From Exilibacterium tricleocarpae (GTDB taxonomy: Bacteria > Pseudomonadota > Gammaproteobacteria > Pseudomonadales > Cellvibrionaceae), in the NCBI RefSeq assembly GCF_007004655.1, contig NZ_ML660093.1, positions 167,197 to 231,196 on the forward strand: a stretch of 64,000 bases of DNA. The letters run 5' to 3'. A program made the position numbers and the translations under genes. Below, piece by piece: positions 35,687 to 45,368 of the stretch. How positions within the stretch are numbered: position 1 is the stretch's first letter; every line of letters begins with the position of its first letter. The notes under the pieces were generated by a model. The model was not told the origin of the DNA. It was given only the letters and a program-made list of their open reading frames with translations, and did no database searches.

Positions 35687-36868
35687 TTAAGGTGTGTTGA
35701 AAAACAAAGTAAAATTGACGGGAATCGAATAACTGATGACGCTCAGGTTGGCGACATCTCTCAAGGCATCCACACCATTGGTCAGGTCGAAATCGCCGGC
35801 CTTGATAATGATAGGATCGGCGTTTTCTACCAGGATGCTCGAGGCGGACAATCGCGTGACAAAGACCTGTGTCTCCACAATTACGCTGACGCCGTGCAGG
35901 TTGACGCTGGCCGCGACTGCCTGGGCCTCTGAATCACCGGTGGCAAGGCCGGCCAGTCTCTCCATATCGACCGGCAACGATACCGTGGCTTCGGGGAAGG
36001 TGCCGGTTTCGAATAACAGGTTACGCATACGTTCGTCGCGAATATCAATGCCTGTCGCAACACTGTCCAGATCAATCTTCAGGGTCGCGGCCCCGGAGTT
36101 GGTAATGGAGCCGGATAAGGTACTGAAACTGTGGGTCTCCAGTACATGGACTTTTTTGGTGGAGACGAAATGCAGAGACGATTTGACCGGATCGAGGCTG
36201 TAGGCGGTAGTGTCGTCGGGTTCTTCCGCGGTAATGGTCAGGGTTACACTGGCGGAGTCGACCGTGCCGTCATTGACGGTCAGGGTTACCGGAAAGGTGC
36301 CGGCCTGGTCAAACGTTTTTGTAACGACTGCTTCGGTAGCGGTTTCACCGCCGCCAAAATCCCACCGGTAGGTGAGGGGGTCGCCATCCGCGTCACTCGA
36401 CCCGCTCCCATCGAAAGTAACGTTTAGCGGAATACTGCCGCGCAAGGGTGCAGCGCTGGCGCTGGCCTGTGGCGCTGTGTTGACCGGGTTGTCAGCGGTG
36501 CAAATACCCGCCAGTTCAGGGATAACTGCCGGCGTATTCGCTGTGGCTTTGCTGCCGTTAAAGCCAAAGTCTGTTGTTGCGCCCGGTGCAATGGTGCGGT
36601 TGTAACCCAGGTTGGTGGCTGTATAGGGATTGGCGCCCGCCAGCGACGCTTTCCATATCTGGGAGACGCTGGCGCCATCGGTAAATTCCCAGGTCACCGA
36701 CCAGCCGTCAATGGTTTCCGTGGTGTTGTTGGTAATGGTGATCGAGGCGGTGAATCCTGAATTCCATTCGTTAAGGATATCGTAACGACAGTCGGCGGCG
36801 TGCAAGGTGCTGGCGTAAACAAGACTCGTCATTGCCAGCAGCGAACGCCCCAGGGTGAATTTGCTCAT
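35687..36868 (-). CDS. CBM2-PKD-YceI secreted protein
   Basis: The start at 36868 is preferred over 36874 because GGAG then lies about 6 bases upstream. Its 393 residues hold a signal (MSKFTLGRSLLAMTSLVYAS), a family-2 carbohydrate-binding module (about 25-125; ADCRYDILNEWNSGFTASIT), a PKD domain (about 135-225; SDADGDPLTYRWDFGGGETA) and a YceI-like domain (about 230-393). YceI proteins form a lipocalin-like barrel holding an isoprenoid quinone. Cellvibrio japonicus proteins Cbp2D and Cbp2E have related architectures and were linked to redox support of cellulose oxidation (from memory). The next gene starts 22 bases on, so they are one transcript. Confidence 0.9.
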   Translation of the reverse strand: MSKFTLGRSLLAMTSLVYASTLHAADCRYDILNEWNSGFTASITITNNTTETIDGWSVTWEFTDGASVSQIWKASLAGANPYTATNLGYNRTIAPGATTDFGFNGSKATANTPAVIPELAGICTADNPVNTAPQASASAAPLRGSIPLNVTFDGSGSSDADGDPLTYRWDFGGGETATEAVVTKTFDQAGTFPVTLTVNDGTVDSASVTLTITAEEPDDTTAYSLDPVKSSLHFVSTKKVHVLETHSFSTLSGSITNSGAATLKIDLDSVATGIDIRDERMRNLLFETGTFPEATVSLPVDMERLAGLATGDSEAQAVAASVNLHGVSVIVETQVFVTRLSASSILVENADPIIIKAGDFDLTNGVDALRDVANLSVISYSIPVNFTLFFNTP

Positions 36869-37588
36869 TGCCATCTCCAGTGGAAACCTCAGTTTTTAGC
36901 GGGGCACTATCTCATCTACGGCAGAGATTATTCAGTGCTTGGTTCACATTCCGAATTATTGATAAGCTGGTGGAATCATTTTTCTGATGTCTTCTTTCAT
37001 TATTTTCTTTTCGCTTTTCTTTTAACTTTCACGAAAAATTCATAGTGCACTTTGGATATACCCCATGGTGAAAAGCGACTTTGACAGTGAATCAGTGTGT
37101 GTTGCTTTTTGCGTCAGTATCCAAACAACCGGCGTTGTAGTGGGTGTTCACTCCAGGGGTCTATCGGGTAGAGCCGAGTGACGGCAACTTGCCAACGCGC
37201 AGGGCACCTGGCAGCCAGGTTTTATTGAAGAAATATGCCTGCTATGCGTTGCAACGCCTGACGGCAGCGAGCGAGGCGATGGCTGCAGTCAATGGCGTTG
37301 GTTAGCCCGGTCGGGGTTGTCGAGCGTTATCGAAAAACATTATCGAAAAATGCTGTCGAAAAACACTGCCGAAAAGCGTGGCCGGAAAGCATTGCCGAGC
37401 AACCCTATCGGGACTTGTCGCAACCCAACAGCAAAGCTACACCGGATACGGGAGGCCGGTCGTCTCTGCGCAGGCATTACCGGAAGCAATACGTTTAGAT
37501 AAACGCAAAAAAAGTATGATTGCGCGCAAAACAAGGGAAAACTGGCGCCGTTTGCGACATTTACAAATTAACGACGCCAAATATAGGG
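36869..37588. other. 720-base gap with 14-bp imperfect repeats
   Basis: At 37326-37395 about five degenerate units of the form tatcgaaaaaca/tgtcgaaaaacac/tgccgaaaagcg follow each other. Upstream of 36868 lies the promoter of the redox operon, which I could not define. No gene is recognised. Confidence 0.5.
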
Positions 37589-40432
37589 CTAGTAAGCGGC
37601 TTCCAATGCCTGGTGCCTCGGCGTTGTAGCACCTGCGATACCTTGCTTCGAGCCCCAGTAGAAGCCCGCGGAATGGGTGCCGTGGAGGTTGAAGTTGGCG
37701 GCGGTGTTCACTCCACCATCGATCATCGCCTGGATCAACCGATGATAGAGCTGACCCATCTGTGATGTGGTTTGAAAATTGCGATATCTGATATCCAATG
37801 CGCTGCCGGGGGCGTGGTGAGCTGAGAGGTGTTGACCGAACTCATACACAGCCAGCTCAACGTCGGTCCTGCCGGTAAGTGTCGCCACTTTGGTTCTGTT
37901 GACAGCCAGTTGAGCCACGATTGACTCAATATCCGTGGTGATACCGGAGTCCGGGTTGTCACTTATATGATCGTAGAGCTGGGTGTCGGTCCAGTTGACC
38001 ACGTTGTTGGCCGCCGGGTAGTTGGCGCCTTGTAACGCGCCGAACATATAAGGTGCGATAGCGTAGACATCGATATGGCGTTCGATATCGTTGTATTGGT
38101 TAGTCAATCTGCAATTGTAGAAACAGAAGTCGAGGTTTGTTGTGTTTACATAGCCGTTGGCCTGTATATGGCCGGCGACCACCAGCTTTACAGCCGCGGC
38201 ATCGGCGGCAAAAACCTCGGTGAATATCTGCTTCATGTCGATGGATTTCTGTGCCAGCCAGGTACTCTGGGCATTAATGCCGTCCAGGGTGGGATACATA
38301 ATGCTGCCCTGGGCCTGTGCATAGCCTGTTTGCCGGAATCCGGTGTTCCAGATTTCGTTACTGAATTCGATATAGACAGTGATACCCGCCTGCCACTGCG
38401 CATAGACCTGGTTGGCGATCTCGGTGATGGTCTCTGCCGTTGCCAGGTGCGGAATCGTGATCCAGGCGATCGGCACCCCGGCCTCTTTTGCCAACTGCAT
38501 GGCGACACCGTAGGGAACGCCTTTATTGTAGGCCCAGGTGTCCCAGTTCATAGCGGGCAGGTCGGCCGGGTGGGTTTTCTGCGAGTTGTTGGTGGCGAAC
38601 CAGTCCATAAAGCGCAACACCCGGTTGTTGGCGATATCGTCGATAAAATCCGGATTGAACAGGCCGCCGGCATTGTGGATGGACTCGGTGCCCGGCAGGA
38701 GAACATGGTAGTCGACAGCGCCGCTAACGGGGGCGGAAATAACAACGGACAGTCCTGTTCGCCGGTACTCCTCCCGGGTTAACCCCGGGGGTAAATCAAG
38801 CCTGTAGACCCGGCGCCCGTTGGTTTTTTCATCGGCAACCAGCGTTAAGGTGCCGGCGCCGGTATGGGTCAGCGATACCCCGGGGCTTTTCGTATGGTCC
38901 CACAGTACGACATAGTCCCCGCCATATAAGCAGGTTGCATCGAGTATCAAACCTTTGCTGGCCGTGCCCGTTGGCAGCGAGACGATATTGCCGCCGGCGT
39001 CGAGGGCGCCGGTACCGCCGGCGATATTCCAGGAGCCGAGTTCTCTGTCGATATGATCGGATTGCCTGCGCAGATCAATAAAGGGGTATGACGACTCCCA
39101 GTAGGCGAAGGGGGCCAGGTTGTTACCCATGGCGAGTGAACCTGTGTAGCTATAGGGGTTTGGGCCGGTTTGACCCCTGGCGGCGGCGCGCTCGGCTGCG
39201 CACCCCGGCAATGCCGCCGTGGGCGGCGAGGGATCGGGATAGTCCGAGATATTGTTAGGATCGGTTCCGGCCAGGTACTCCTGAAGGTTGCTGAAACCGT
39301 CGCCGTCCCGGTCGGCGTTGCCGTCGGCCACCGTCGCCAGCAGGGCGTGGGCCACTTCATAGCCGTCCGGCATGGTATCGCCATCGGTGTCCTGCGCCAG
39401 CGGGTTGGTCTGCCAGCGGTTGATCTCATCGCCGTCATTTAAGCCGTCATCATCGGTGTCGGGATTTAACGGGTCGGTGCCCAGGGCTGCCTCTTCGTCA
39501 TTGCTCAACCCGTCGTTGTCATCGTCGGAATCATTGCTACAGGAAACGCCGGAATGCGGGTATTGGCAAACGGTATCCCACGCCAGTTGCTGTAACGTTG
39601 CCACCGCGCTGGCGGAGATGGCCGGTGTGCAATCGGGCACCGGCTGGTACGGCCTGCAATTGGGCACGGTACTGGTCAGCCCGAGCGGACTGGCTTCAAA
39701 CACGGCGGCGAAGTTGACCAGTGCCATGTAGTACCAACCGATATCGTTTAAGTGAATATGATCTTCAAAGAGTTGATCTATGCTGGCGATGCCGTCTACT
39801 TCTCCGGCCTTGATTGCGCTATCAACAGCAATCATGGCTTCGCCGCCGGGAATGATGGAGACGTTTGCTCCGGGGTTGTTTGTCTCCAGTGCCGCGGCGA
39901 AACCCAGCCACTCGCTGCGATCGCGGATTATCTGGCCCACCAGGCCGTGTTCCCGGCCTTCGCCGCTACAGTCCGGGTGGGTTTCCAGACACTGCCAGGT
40001 CTGCCACATATAAAACTTTATAGCCGGGTTGTTGGAAATCGCGGCGCGGTAAAACAGATTCGCATAGTAGTCGCCATTGTTGTACATGCGATTACTTCGC
40101 ACGGGCTGTGCCTCGGTCAAAATGAATACGTCGAAGGTGCTCGCTGCGAATTCAGTCCGGTAGTTATCGATATGCGTTCGTTCCGGTTCTTCCCAGTTCA
40201 GCGATATCGGTGAGCCCGGAATATTTTGAGTTTTATTGGCGCCCAGCGGAAAGCCGGCATCGGCGGCCAGCGCTTCTATCCCGGCCGGCATGGCCGGGGG
40301 GCCGAGCAGACTGTGCCCGACTGATATTATGCGCTGTGGCTGCTGTGCCTGGGGCTGTGCACTGAAAAGCAACAGGGGTATTAAAAAACAGAGTGATTTT
40401 TTGATGATGTGGTTAAGGGTATTAAGGTCCAT
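37589..40432 (-). CDS. Secreted SGNH-like + thrombospondin type-3 repeat + clan GH-A-like glycoside hydrolase protein
   Basis: This 947-residue protein has a signal peptide (KKSLCFLIPLLLFSAQPQAQ) and AAGGAAG five bases before the ATG. Residues about 30-285 resemble an SGNH/GDSL hydrolase, with VGHSLLGPPAMP in the place of block I and EDHIHLNDIG as the Asp-His block V. Residues about 300-405 are calcium-binding thrombospondin type-3 repeats (DSDDDNDGLSNDEE, NPDTDDDGLNDGDE, DRDGDGFSNLQEYLAGTDP). Residues about 420-947 look like a (beta/alpha)8 enzyme: VYIEFSNEIWNTG has the Asn-Glu acid-base pair of clan GH-A and ELAVYEFGQHLSAHH could hold the nucleophile. It probably deacetylates and cleaves a polysaccharide, but substrate and GH family are not known. 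Confidence 0.75.
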   Translation of the reverse strand: MDLNTLNHIIKKSLCFLIPLLLFSAQPQAQQPQRIISVGHSLLGPPAMPAGIEALAADAGFPLGANKTQNIPGSPISLNWEEPERTHIDNYRTEFAASTFDVFILTEAQPVRSNRMYNNGDYYANLFYRAAISNNPAIKFYMWQTWQCLETHPDCSGEGREHGLVGQIIRDRSEWLGFAAALETNNPGANVSIIPGGEAMIAVDSAIKAGEVDGIASIDQLFEDHIHLNDIGWYYMALVNFAAVFEASPLGLTSTVPNCRPYQPVPDCTPAISASAVATLQQLAWDTVCQYPHSGVSCSNDSDDDNDGLSNDEEAALGTDPLNPDTDDDGLNDGDEINRWQTNPLAQDTDGDTMPDGYEVAHALLATVADGNADRDGDGFSNLQEYLAGTDPNNISDYPDPSPPTAALPGCAAERAAARGQTGPNPYSYTGSLAMGNNLAPFAYWESSYPFIDLRRQSDHIDRELGSWNIAGGTGALDAGGNIVSLPTGTASKGLILDATCLYGGDYVVLWDHTKSPGVSLTHTGAGTLTLVADEKTNGRRVYRLDLPPGLTREEYRRTGLSVVISAPVSGAVDYHVLLPGTESIHNAGGLFNPDFIDDIANNRVLRFMDWFATNNSQKTHPADLPAMNWDTWAYNKGVPYGVAMQLAKEAGVPIAWITIPHLATAETITEIANQVYAQWQAGITVYIEFSNEIWNTGFRQTGYAQAQGSIMYPTLDGINAQSTWLAQKSIDMKQIFTEVFAADAAAVKLVVAGHIQANGYVNTTNLDFCFYNCRLTNQYNDIERHIDVYAIAPYMFGALQGANYPAANNVVNWTDTQLYDHISDNPDSGITTDIESIVAQLAVNRTKVATLTGRTDVELAVYEFGQHLSAHHAPGSALDIRYRNFQTTSQMGQLYHRLIQAMIDGGVNTAANFNLHGTHSAGFYWGSKQGIAGATTPRHQALEAAY

Positions 40433-41042
40433 TTATCTTCCTTTGCGTAGTGTTTGTTGCATGATATTGAAATAGCTGAAACGAGGGCTACGTAGAGTTC
40501 GTCGGCCGACTCGCCCGGCAGGTAAAGCTGTGCCACACGATACAGTGCATAGATACCAGTTACAACGGTGAGCGTCTTTCCGTCGCGCTATTTTTGAATA
40601 ATATATTTTTTAATAAAATTTTTTTTTAAAAAATTAATCTCGGTAAAGATATTTTTAATGTGAGTGGGATTGCTTGTTACATGGTCCGAGTAAAAGCGTA
40701 ATTCTCGATAAAGACTAAACCCTGTTTTTTTATTTTCCAAATGGTGAAACAGTACGGGGCGACAGGTAACAATCATTACGACGTTAAAGGCCGTGACGGT
40801 TTTCTTGGGCCATTGGCATACATGGGAATTTGATCTATTGAGATGTGGACGTTTTCGTGCGCTCGCTACAGTCTGCAGTTGCGAGACAGTTTCCGTTGAG
40901 TAGGGGGCAGTGCGGTTCGTCGCAGCTGTTTGAAAAATTACGGGCGGTTTTTTCTTGTGCCGACGCATATCTGTTCGGGAGATGCCGGCGAAGCTTTGAT
41001 ATCTGCCAAGGTAAAGATGCAAGAAACGCCGTGGATCAGTGA
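40433..41042. other. 610-base gap, very AT-rich near 40600
   Basis: A long A/T stretch lies at about 40598-40640 and no gene is recognised. The gap separates the GH-A-like gene from the receptor fragment. A stop codon at 41040-41042 lies immediately before the receptor similarity begins, marking the deletion border. Confidence 0.5.
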
Positions 41043-42005
41043 GTTCAATTCGGTCGCCTGGCGTTGTCGAAAACCATGGCGCGGCCCCGCATCGATTCTT
41101 TGCAGCCGGGTTTTTCGCTGAGTGAAAATATCTGGGGCACCAGTTCGTGGGGCACGATCAATAACCCCAACCTGGAGCCTTTGGAGTCGAAAAATATTGA
41201 TGTCTCCTGGGAGTGGTATTTTGCCGAAGGCGGCTTGTTGGCGGCGACCCTGTTTTACAAAGACATGAAAAACTTTGAAGAGAGCGAGTCGATCAGTGTC
41301 TACTGGCAGGACTTCCGCGGCGCGACAGACCTGACCGGGGTAACCGCACTGTCGGCGCTGATGGAGATACCGGATGAGTCCCGGTGTCTGCCCGATCGCT
41401 ATTCGATCTGGCACGATATCGGCGTCAGGTCCGGTTGTGATCTCGTGACCGTCAGAGCCAACCGCAATGGGGCCGGTGCCACTACCCAGGGGGTCGAGCT
41501 GTCGTACAACCAGAACTACGACTTTCTGCCGGGTATCTGGAGTGGCCTGGGAATCGCGCTTAACTACACGTATTCCGATAGCGAAACCGAGGCAGAACAG
41601 GGTACCCTCACCACCGAACTGGCCGCCATGCCATTGGCCCGGGTGCCACGGCATACCGCCAACGCCACCTTGTTTTGGGAGCGCGACGGGCACCTGATTC
41701 GGCTGTCTTACAATTACCGCACCGATTCCCTGGAGAACCGCTCGTTCTTCAACGGCGCCCTGTGGAACGAGGGCGGTGATCGCTTGGACTTGTCGGCTAC
41801 CTGGAAGATAAACGACAACTTCTCCATGACGTTGTCCGGTGTCAATCTGACCGATGAAATCTCCCGCCAGTACTACACCAGCCTGACAGACCCGGGGATA
41901 GAGGCGGAGGGCAACGCGCTGGACGGCGATGTGACCACTTCTCGCACGATCAAGGAATGGCAGACAGGGAGGCTGTTTCGTCTCGGCGTGCGGGCGAGCT
42001 TCTAA
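41043..42005 (+). pseudogene. TonB-dependent receptor, C-terminal fragment
   Basis: The readable 320 residues start abruptly after a stop and match the last third of a TonB-dependent receptor barrel: FGRLALSKTMARPRIDSLQP (the common A-K-T-x-x-R-P box), GVELSYNQNYDFLPGIW, GIALNYTYSDSET, SLSGVNLTDE-like near the end and the final RLGVRASF, with terminal Phe. The plug, TonB box and two-thirds of the barrel are missing, and no ATG with a ribosome site or signal peptide precedes it, so it cannot be assembled. Receptors of this type import large oligosaccharides. It was probably the receptor for the GH3/GH29 locus nearby. Confidence 0.82.
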
Positions 42006-42519
42006 CCGTCGTTGTTTTTAACCGGTATTGTTTCCAACCGGTGTTGTAGCGGGGCGCGGGGATTCGGCTTCGATCTCTCCTCTTGCGCGCGCAGCCACTG
42101 ATGTCGCTATAAACGACATCGTGGCAGCGCGTGCTTTGTTGCACGAAGACACTGTAGGGGCCCGGGTAACGCGGTTCTAAACAGAATATATTCGCTTCCC
42201 AACAATATCGCTTCCTATAAAACTGTCAACGGCCGTTTTATAGCCGTAAGTTATTGTGCTGGCTCTGATAGAGTGTTTGTATCGGTGCAGGTTGTTTGCC
42301 CCGGTCAGGTATTCTACCAGCGCTATTATTCGCGCCTCGCACCACACCCGGCAATTCGGCAAAAGTTGCCGGTAAAAACCTGGACCTCCATCGAGGTTTT
42401 ATTGTAACTTGCCGCTAGCGGTCCGGGTATGCGCAAGTGCGGTCAGGAGTATTGCCACGCTGCACGAAGTTATCGGTTGACCTGTCTACCCCATGAACGT
42501 TTACAGAGGAAAAACAACT
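42006..42519. other. 514-base gap before the GH3 gene
   Basis: No gene or strong repeat is seen. It follows the receptor fragment and must hold the GH3 promoter and its 5' leader. Confidence 0.45.
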
Positions 42520-44721
42520 ATGCGCACTCGCTACCCGCTGGCCGGTCATATTCTGCTTTGTACCATTTTTGCTGCCGGTGCCGGCGCTGAAAAACCGGCG
42601 CCCTGGTATGATACCCAACTGTCGCAGTCCGAACGCATCAGCGCCCTGGTCGGCGCCATGACGCTGGAGGAAAAGACCGCCCAACTGCTGAATGCCAGCC
42701 CGGCGATCGAACGTCTCAAGGTGCCGGCCTACGACTGGTGGAATGAAGCCTTACACGGCGTCGCCCGCAACGGCAAGGCGACCGTGTTTCCCCAGCCCAT
42801 AGCTATGGCGGCGACGTTTGACGATGCTTTACTCTACGATGTGGCAGCGGCGATTGCGGATGAAGCGCGGGCCAAGTTCACCGTATCGCAGTCGATCGGC
42901 AACCGCACCCGCTATTCGGGGCTTACCTTCTGGACGCCGAATATCAATATTTTTCGCGATCCCCGCTGGGGGCGGGGGATGGAGACTTACGGCGAGGATC
43001 CGTTTCTCACCAGTCGCCTGGGGGTGGCCATGGTGAGGGGTTTACAGGGGGATCATCCGCGCTACCTGAAGTCGGCGGCCGCCGCCAAGCACTACGCCGT
43101 TCATTCCGGACCGGAGGCGCTGCGCCACGAGTTCGATGCGATCACCACCCCGAAAGACCTGCGCGAGACTTATTTACCGGCGTTCGAGGCACTGGTTACG
43201 GAGGCCAGGGTGGAGACGGTGATGGGCGCCTACAACCGGGTCAACGGCGAGCCGGCCAATGCATCGAAACTGTTGTTGCAGGATATACTGCGCGACGAGT
43301 GGGGCTTTAGCGGACATGTAGTATCCGATTGTTGGGCGCTGGAGGACTTTCACAAACACCACAAGGTGACCGCCAATGCCGTGGAGTCGGCTGCCGCCGC
43401 CATCAATGCCGGGGTCGAGTTAAACTGCGGTGCGGTTTATCAGGAGTTGCCCGCGGCGGTAAAACAAGGGTTGGTGTCTGAAGCGACTATCGACACGCGG
43501 CTGAAAAAACTGTTGGAAACCCGTTTCAAACTCGGTCTGTTCGACCCGCCCGAAGCCAATCCTTACAACGCGATACCGGCCAGCGTTATCAACTCTGAAA
43601 AGCACGCCAGACTCGCTTACGAATCGGCGGTAAAGTCAATTGTCCTGTTGCAAAACCGCAATGGTGTGCTGCCGTTGAGTAATACCATCAGCAATGTATA
43701 TGTGACCGGTCCCATGGCCTCCAGCACCGATGTCCTGTTTGGCAACTACTATGGCATCAGCACCACTTATACTACCTTTTTGGAAGGGATTGCCGAAGCT
43801 GTCAGCGTCGGTACCACCATTAACTACAAAAAAGGCATTTTGCCTTATCAGCCGAAAGTCAATCCCATTGACTGGACCACCGGCGAGGCGAAAGCGGCGG
43901 ATGCCATTATCGTGGTGCTGGGTATTGATGCTGCCTACGAGGGGGAGGAGGGTGATGCGATCGCGTCGCCGCACCTGGGGGATCGCCTCTCGCTGGGCTT
44001 GCCGGAACACCAGCTTGATTTCCTGAGAAAGCTGCGGCAGGACAACACTAAGCCGGTGATTGCCGTAGTGACGGCGGGCAGCCCGGTGATTATGGGTGAG
44101 ATTGCCGAACTGGCCGACGCTGTGTTGTTTGCCTGGTACCCCGGACAGGAGGGTGGCACGGCGCTGGCGGATATTGTGTTTGGCAATCGCTCGCCGTCGG
44201 GTCGCCTGCCGATTACCTTTCCGGTATCCGAGAGCCAGTTACCGCCCTATGAAGACTACAGTATGACCAACCGCACTTACCGGTATATAGAGAGCGATCC
44301 GATGTACCCTTTTGGGTTTGGTTTGAGTTACGGGACGGTTAAGTTCAGCGGTGCCAAGCTGGCTGGTGTCAGGCGGGGCGTGTATACCGGGCAGGGTCCG
44401 TTGACGGTAACCGCCAAGATTAAAAACACCGGTAAAACGGCTATGGAGGAAGTTGTGCAGGTCTACCTGCAGGCACCTGGTGCGGGCAAAGATCAGCCCA
44501 AGTTTTCACTAAAGGGGTTTCAGCGGATGAAGTTGGCTGCGGGTGACAGTCGGACTGTCGAGATCACCATTCCCGAGAATCAGCTCAGGGTGTTTGTGGA
44601 AGATGGTAGTGCCGTTCTCAGGCCCGGGCGCTATACCCTTTATATTTCCAATTCGTCGCCGGGTCCCCGCAGCAGGGCGTTGGGGGCGGTCAAGCCGCTT
44701 GAGTTGAAGTTCAAAATATAG
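42520..44721 (+). CDS. Glycoside hydrolase family 3, probable beta-xylosidase
   Basis: The start at 42520 follows AGAGGA by about 9 bases and gives 733 residues with a signal peptide (GHILLCTIFAAGAGA). The GH3 N-terminal domain has VPAYDWWNEALHGVARNGKA, typical of the xylosidase/arabinofuranosidase branch, and the nucleophile Asp in GHVVSDCWALEDFHKHH. The C-terminal domain includes PSGRLPITFPVS and the fibronectin-like end GTVKFSGAKLAG to VFVEDGSAVLRPGRYTLYIS. It should remove xylose or related units from oligosaccharides in the periplasm. A downstream hairpin (44863-44906) acts as a likely terminator. Alternatives: beta-glucosidase, since GH3 specificity is hard to read. Confidence 0.88.
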   Translation: MRTRYPLAGHILLCTIFAAGAGAEKPAPWYDTQLSQSERISALVGAMTLEEKTAQLLNASPAIERLKVPAYDWWNEALHGVARNGKATVFPQPIAMAATFDDALLYDVAAAIADEARAKFTVSQSIGNRTRYSGLTFWTPNINIFRDPRWGRGMETYGEDPFLTSRLGVAMVRGLQGDHPRYLKSAAAAKHYAVHSGPEALRHEFDAITTPKDLRETYLPAFEALVTEARVETVMGAYNRVNGEPANASKLLLQDILRDEWGFSGHVVSDCWALEDFHKHHKVTANAVESAAAAINAGVELNCGAVYQELPAAVKQGLVSEATIDTRLKKLLETRFKLGLFDPPEANPYNAIPASVINSEKHARLAYESAVKSIVLLQNRNGVLPLSNTISNVYVTGPMASSTDVLFGNYYGISTTYTTFLEGIAEAVSVGTTINYKKGILPYQPKVNPIDWTTGEAKAADAIIVVLGIDAAYEGEEGDAIASPHLGDRLSLGLPEHQLDFLRKLRQDNTKPVIAVVTAGSPVIMGEIAELADAVLFAWYPGQEGGTALADIVFGNRSPSGRLPITFPVSESQLPPYEDYSMTNRTYRYIESDPMYPFGFGLSYGTVKFSGAKLAGVRRGVYTGQGPLTVTAKIKNTGKTAMEEVVQVYLQAPGAGKDQPKFSLKGFQRMKLAAGDSRTVEITIPENQLRVFVEDGSAVLRPGRYTLYISNSSPGPRSRALGAVKPLELKFKI

Positions 44722-44832
44722 TGGAGCGGTACGCAAATCGATAGGAAGCGGGCCCATGAAACCGTAGGCCGCATGGAAGCGAATCCGGAGCTTGCTGGGG
44801 AGAAAGAATGAGAGAATGAGGGGACACAAGAG

Positions 44833-45040
44833 AATGAGGGGACACTGATTCGTTAATAACTTAAAAGCCCTTGGTAAACCAATTTACAAGGGGCTTTTGT
44901 TTTTACTTCGCCGTCAAAATTAATTGCTCAAGTTATTAAGTCATCAGTGTCTCCGGCACTGCCCGATTCGGTGTGCAGGTATAGCGGGTCAGATTTCACT
45001 GCAAAACCCGAATCAGTTTTAAATGCAAATTAGCAGCTTC
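44833..45040. repeat. About 205-bp repeat, copy 1
   Basis: Begins aatgaggggacactgattcg and ends tagcagcttc. Its outer parts are inverted (gacactgattcgttaataac near the start, aagttattaagtcatcagtg later), so it can fold as one long hairpin with an inner terminator-like stem. Copy 2 follows directly. Confidence 0.85.
44863..44906 (+). terminator. Terminator-like hairpin after the GH3 gene
   Basis: aaaagcccttggtaaa pairs with tttacaaggggctttt around a ccaa loop, with one bulge, and is followed by gttttt. It lies about 140 bases after the GH3 stop and inside repeat copy 1. Its partner in copy 2 is at 45082-45111. Confidence 0.65.
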
Positions 45041-45045
45041 AACGA

Positions 45046-45368
45046 AATGAGGGGACACTGATTCGTTAATAACTTAAAAGCCCTTGGTAAACCAATTTAC
45101 AAGGTTTTTTTGTTTTTACTCCGCCGTCAAAATCAATTGCTCAAGTTATTAAGTTATCAGTGTCCCCGTGTCCCTCGTGTCCCCGTGTCCCCGTGTCCCC
45201 GTGTCCCCGGCACCTCCCGGCACCTCCCGGCACCTCCCGGCACCTCCCGGCACCGGTGTCCCGGCACCGTAGGGTTAAAGAAACGGATTACTGATTCGGT
45301 GTGCAGGCATAGCGAGTCAGATTTCACAGCAAAACCCGAATCAGTTTTAAATGCAAATTAGCAGCTTC
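45046..45368. repeat. About 205-bp repeat, copy 2, expanded by microsatellites
   Basis: Same order as copy 1, from aatgaggggacactgattcg to tagcagcttc. Copy 2 has an insertion of six gtgtcccc-type octamers (45160-45208) and four cacctcccgg units (45211-45250). It also has a hairpin (ccttggtaaa/tttacaagg) followed by seven T at 45105-45111. It ends at the GH29 stop codon. Confidence 0.85.

Noticed and set aside
45160-45270. gtgtcccc/cacctcccgg array considered as CRISPR or iterons
   Set aside because: Units of 8 and 10 bases without spacers fit microsatellite expansion within a repeat copy; no replication gene is near.
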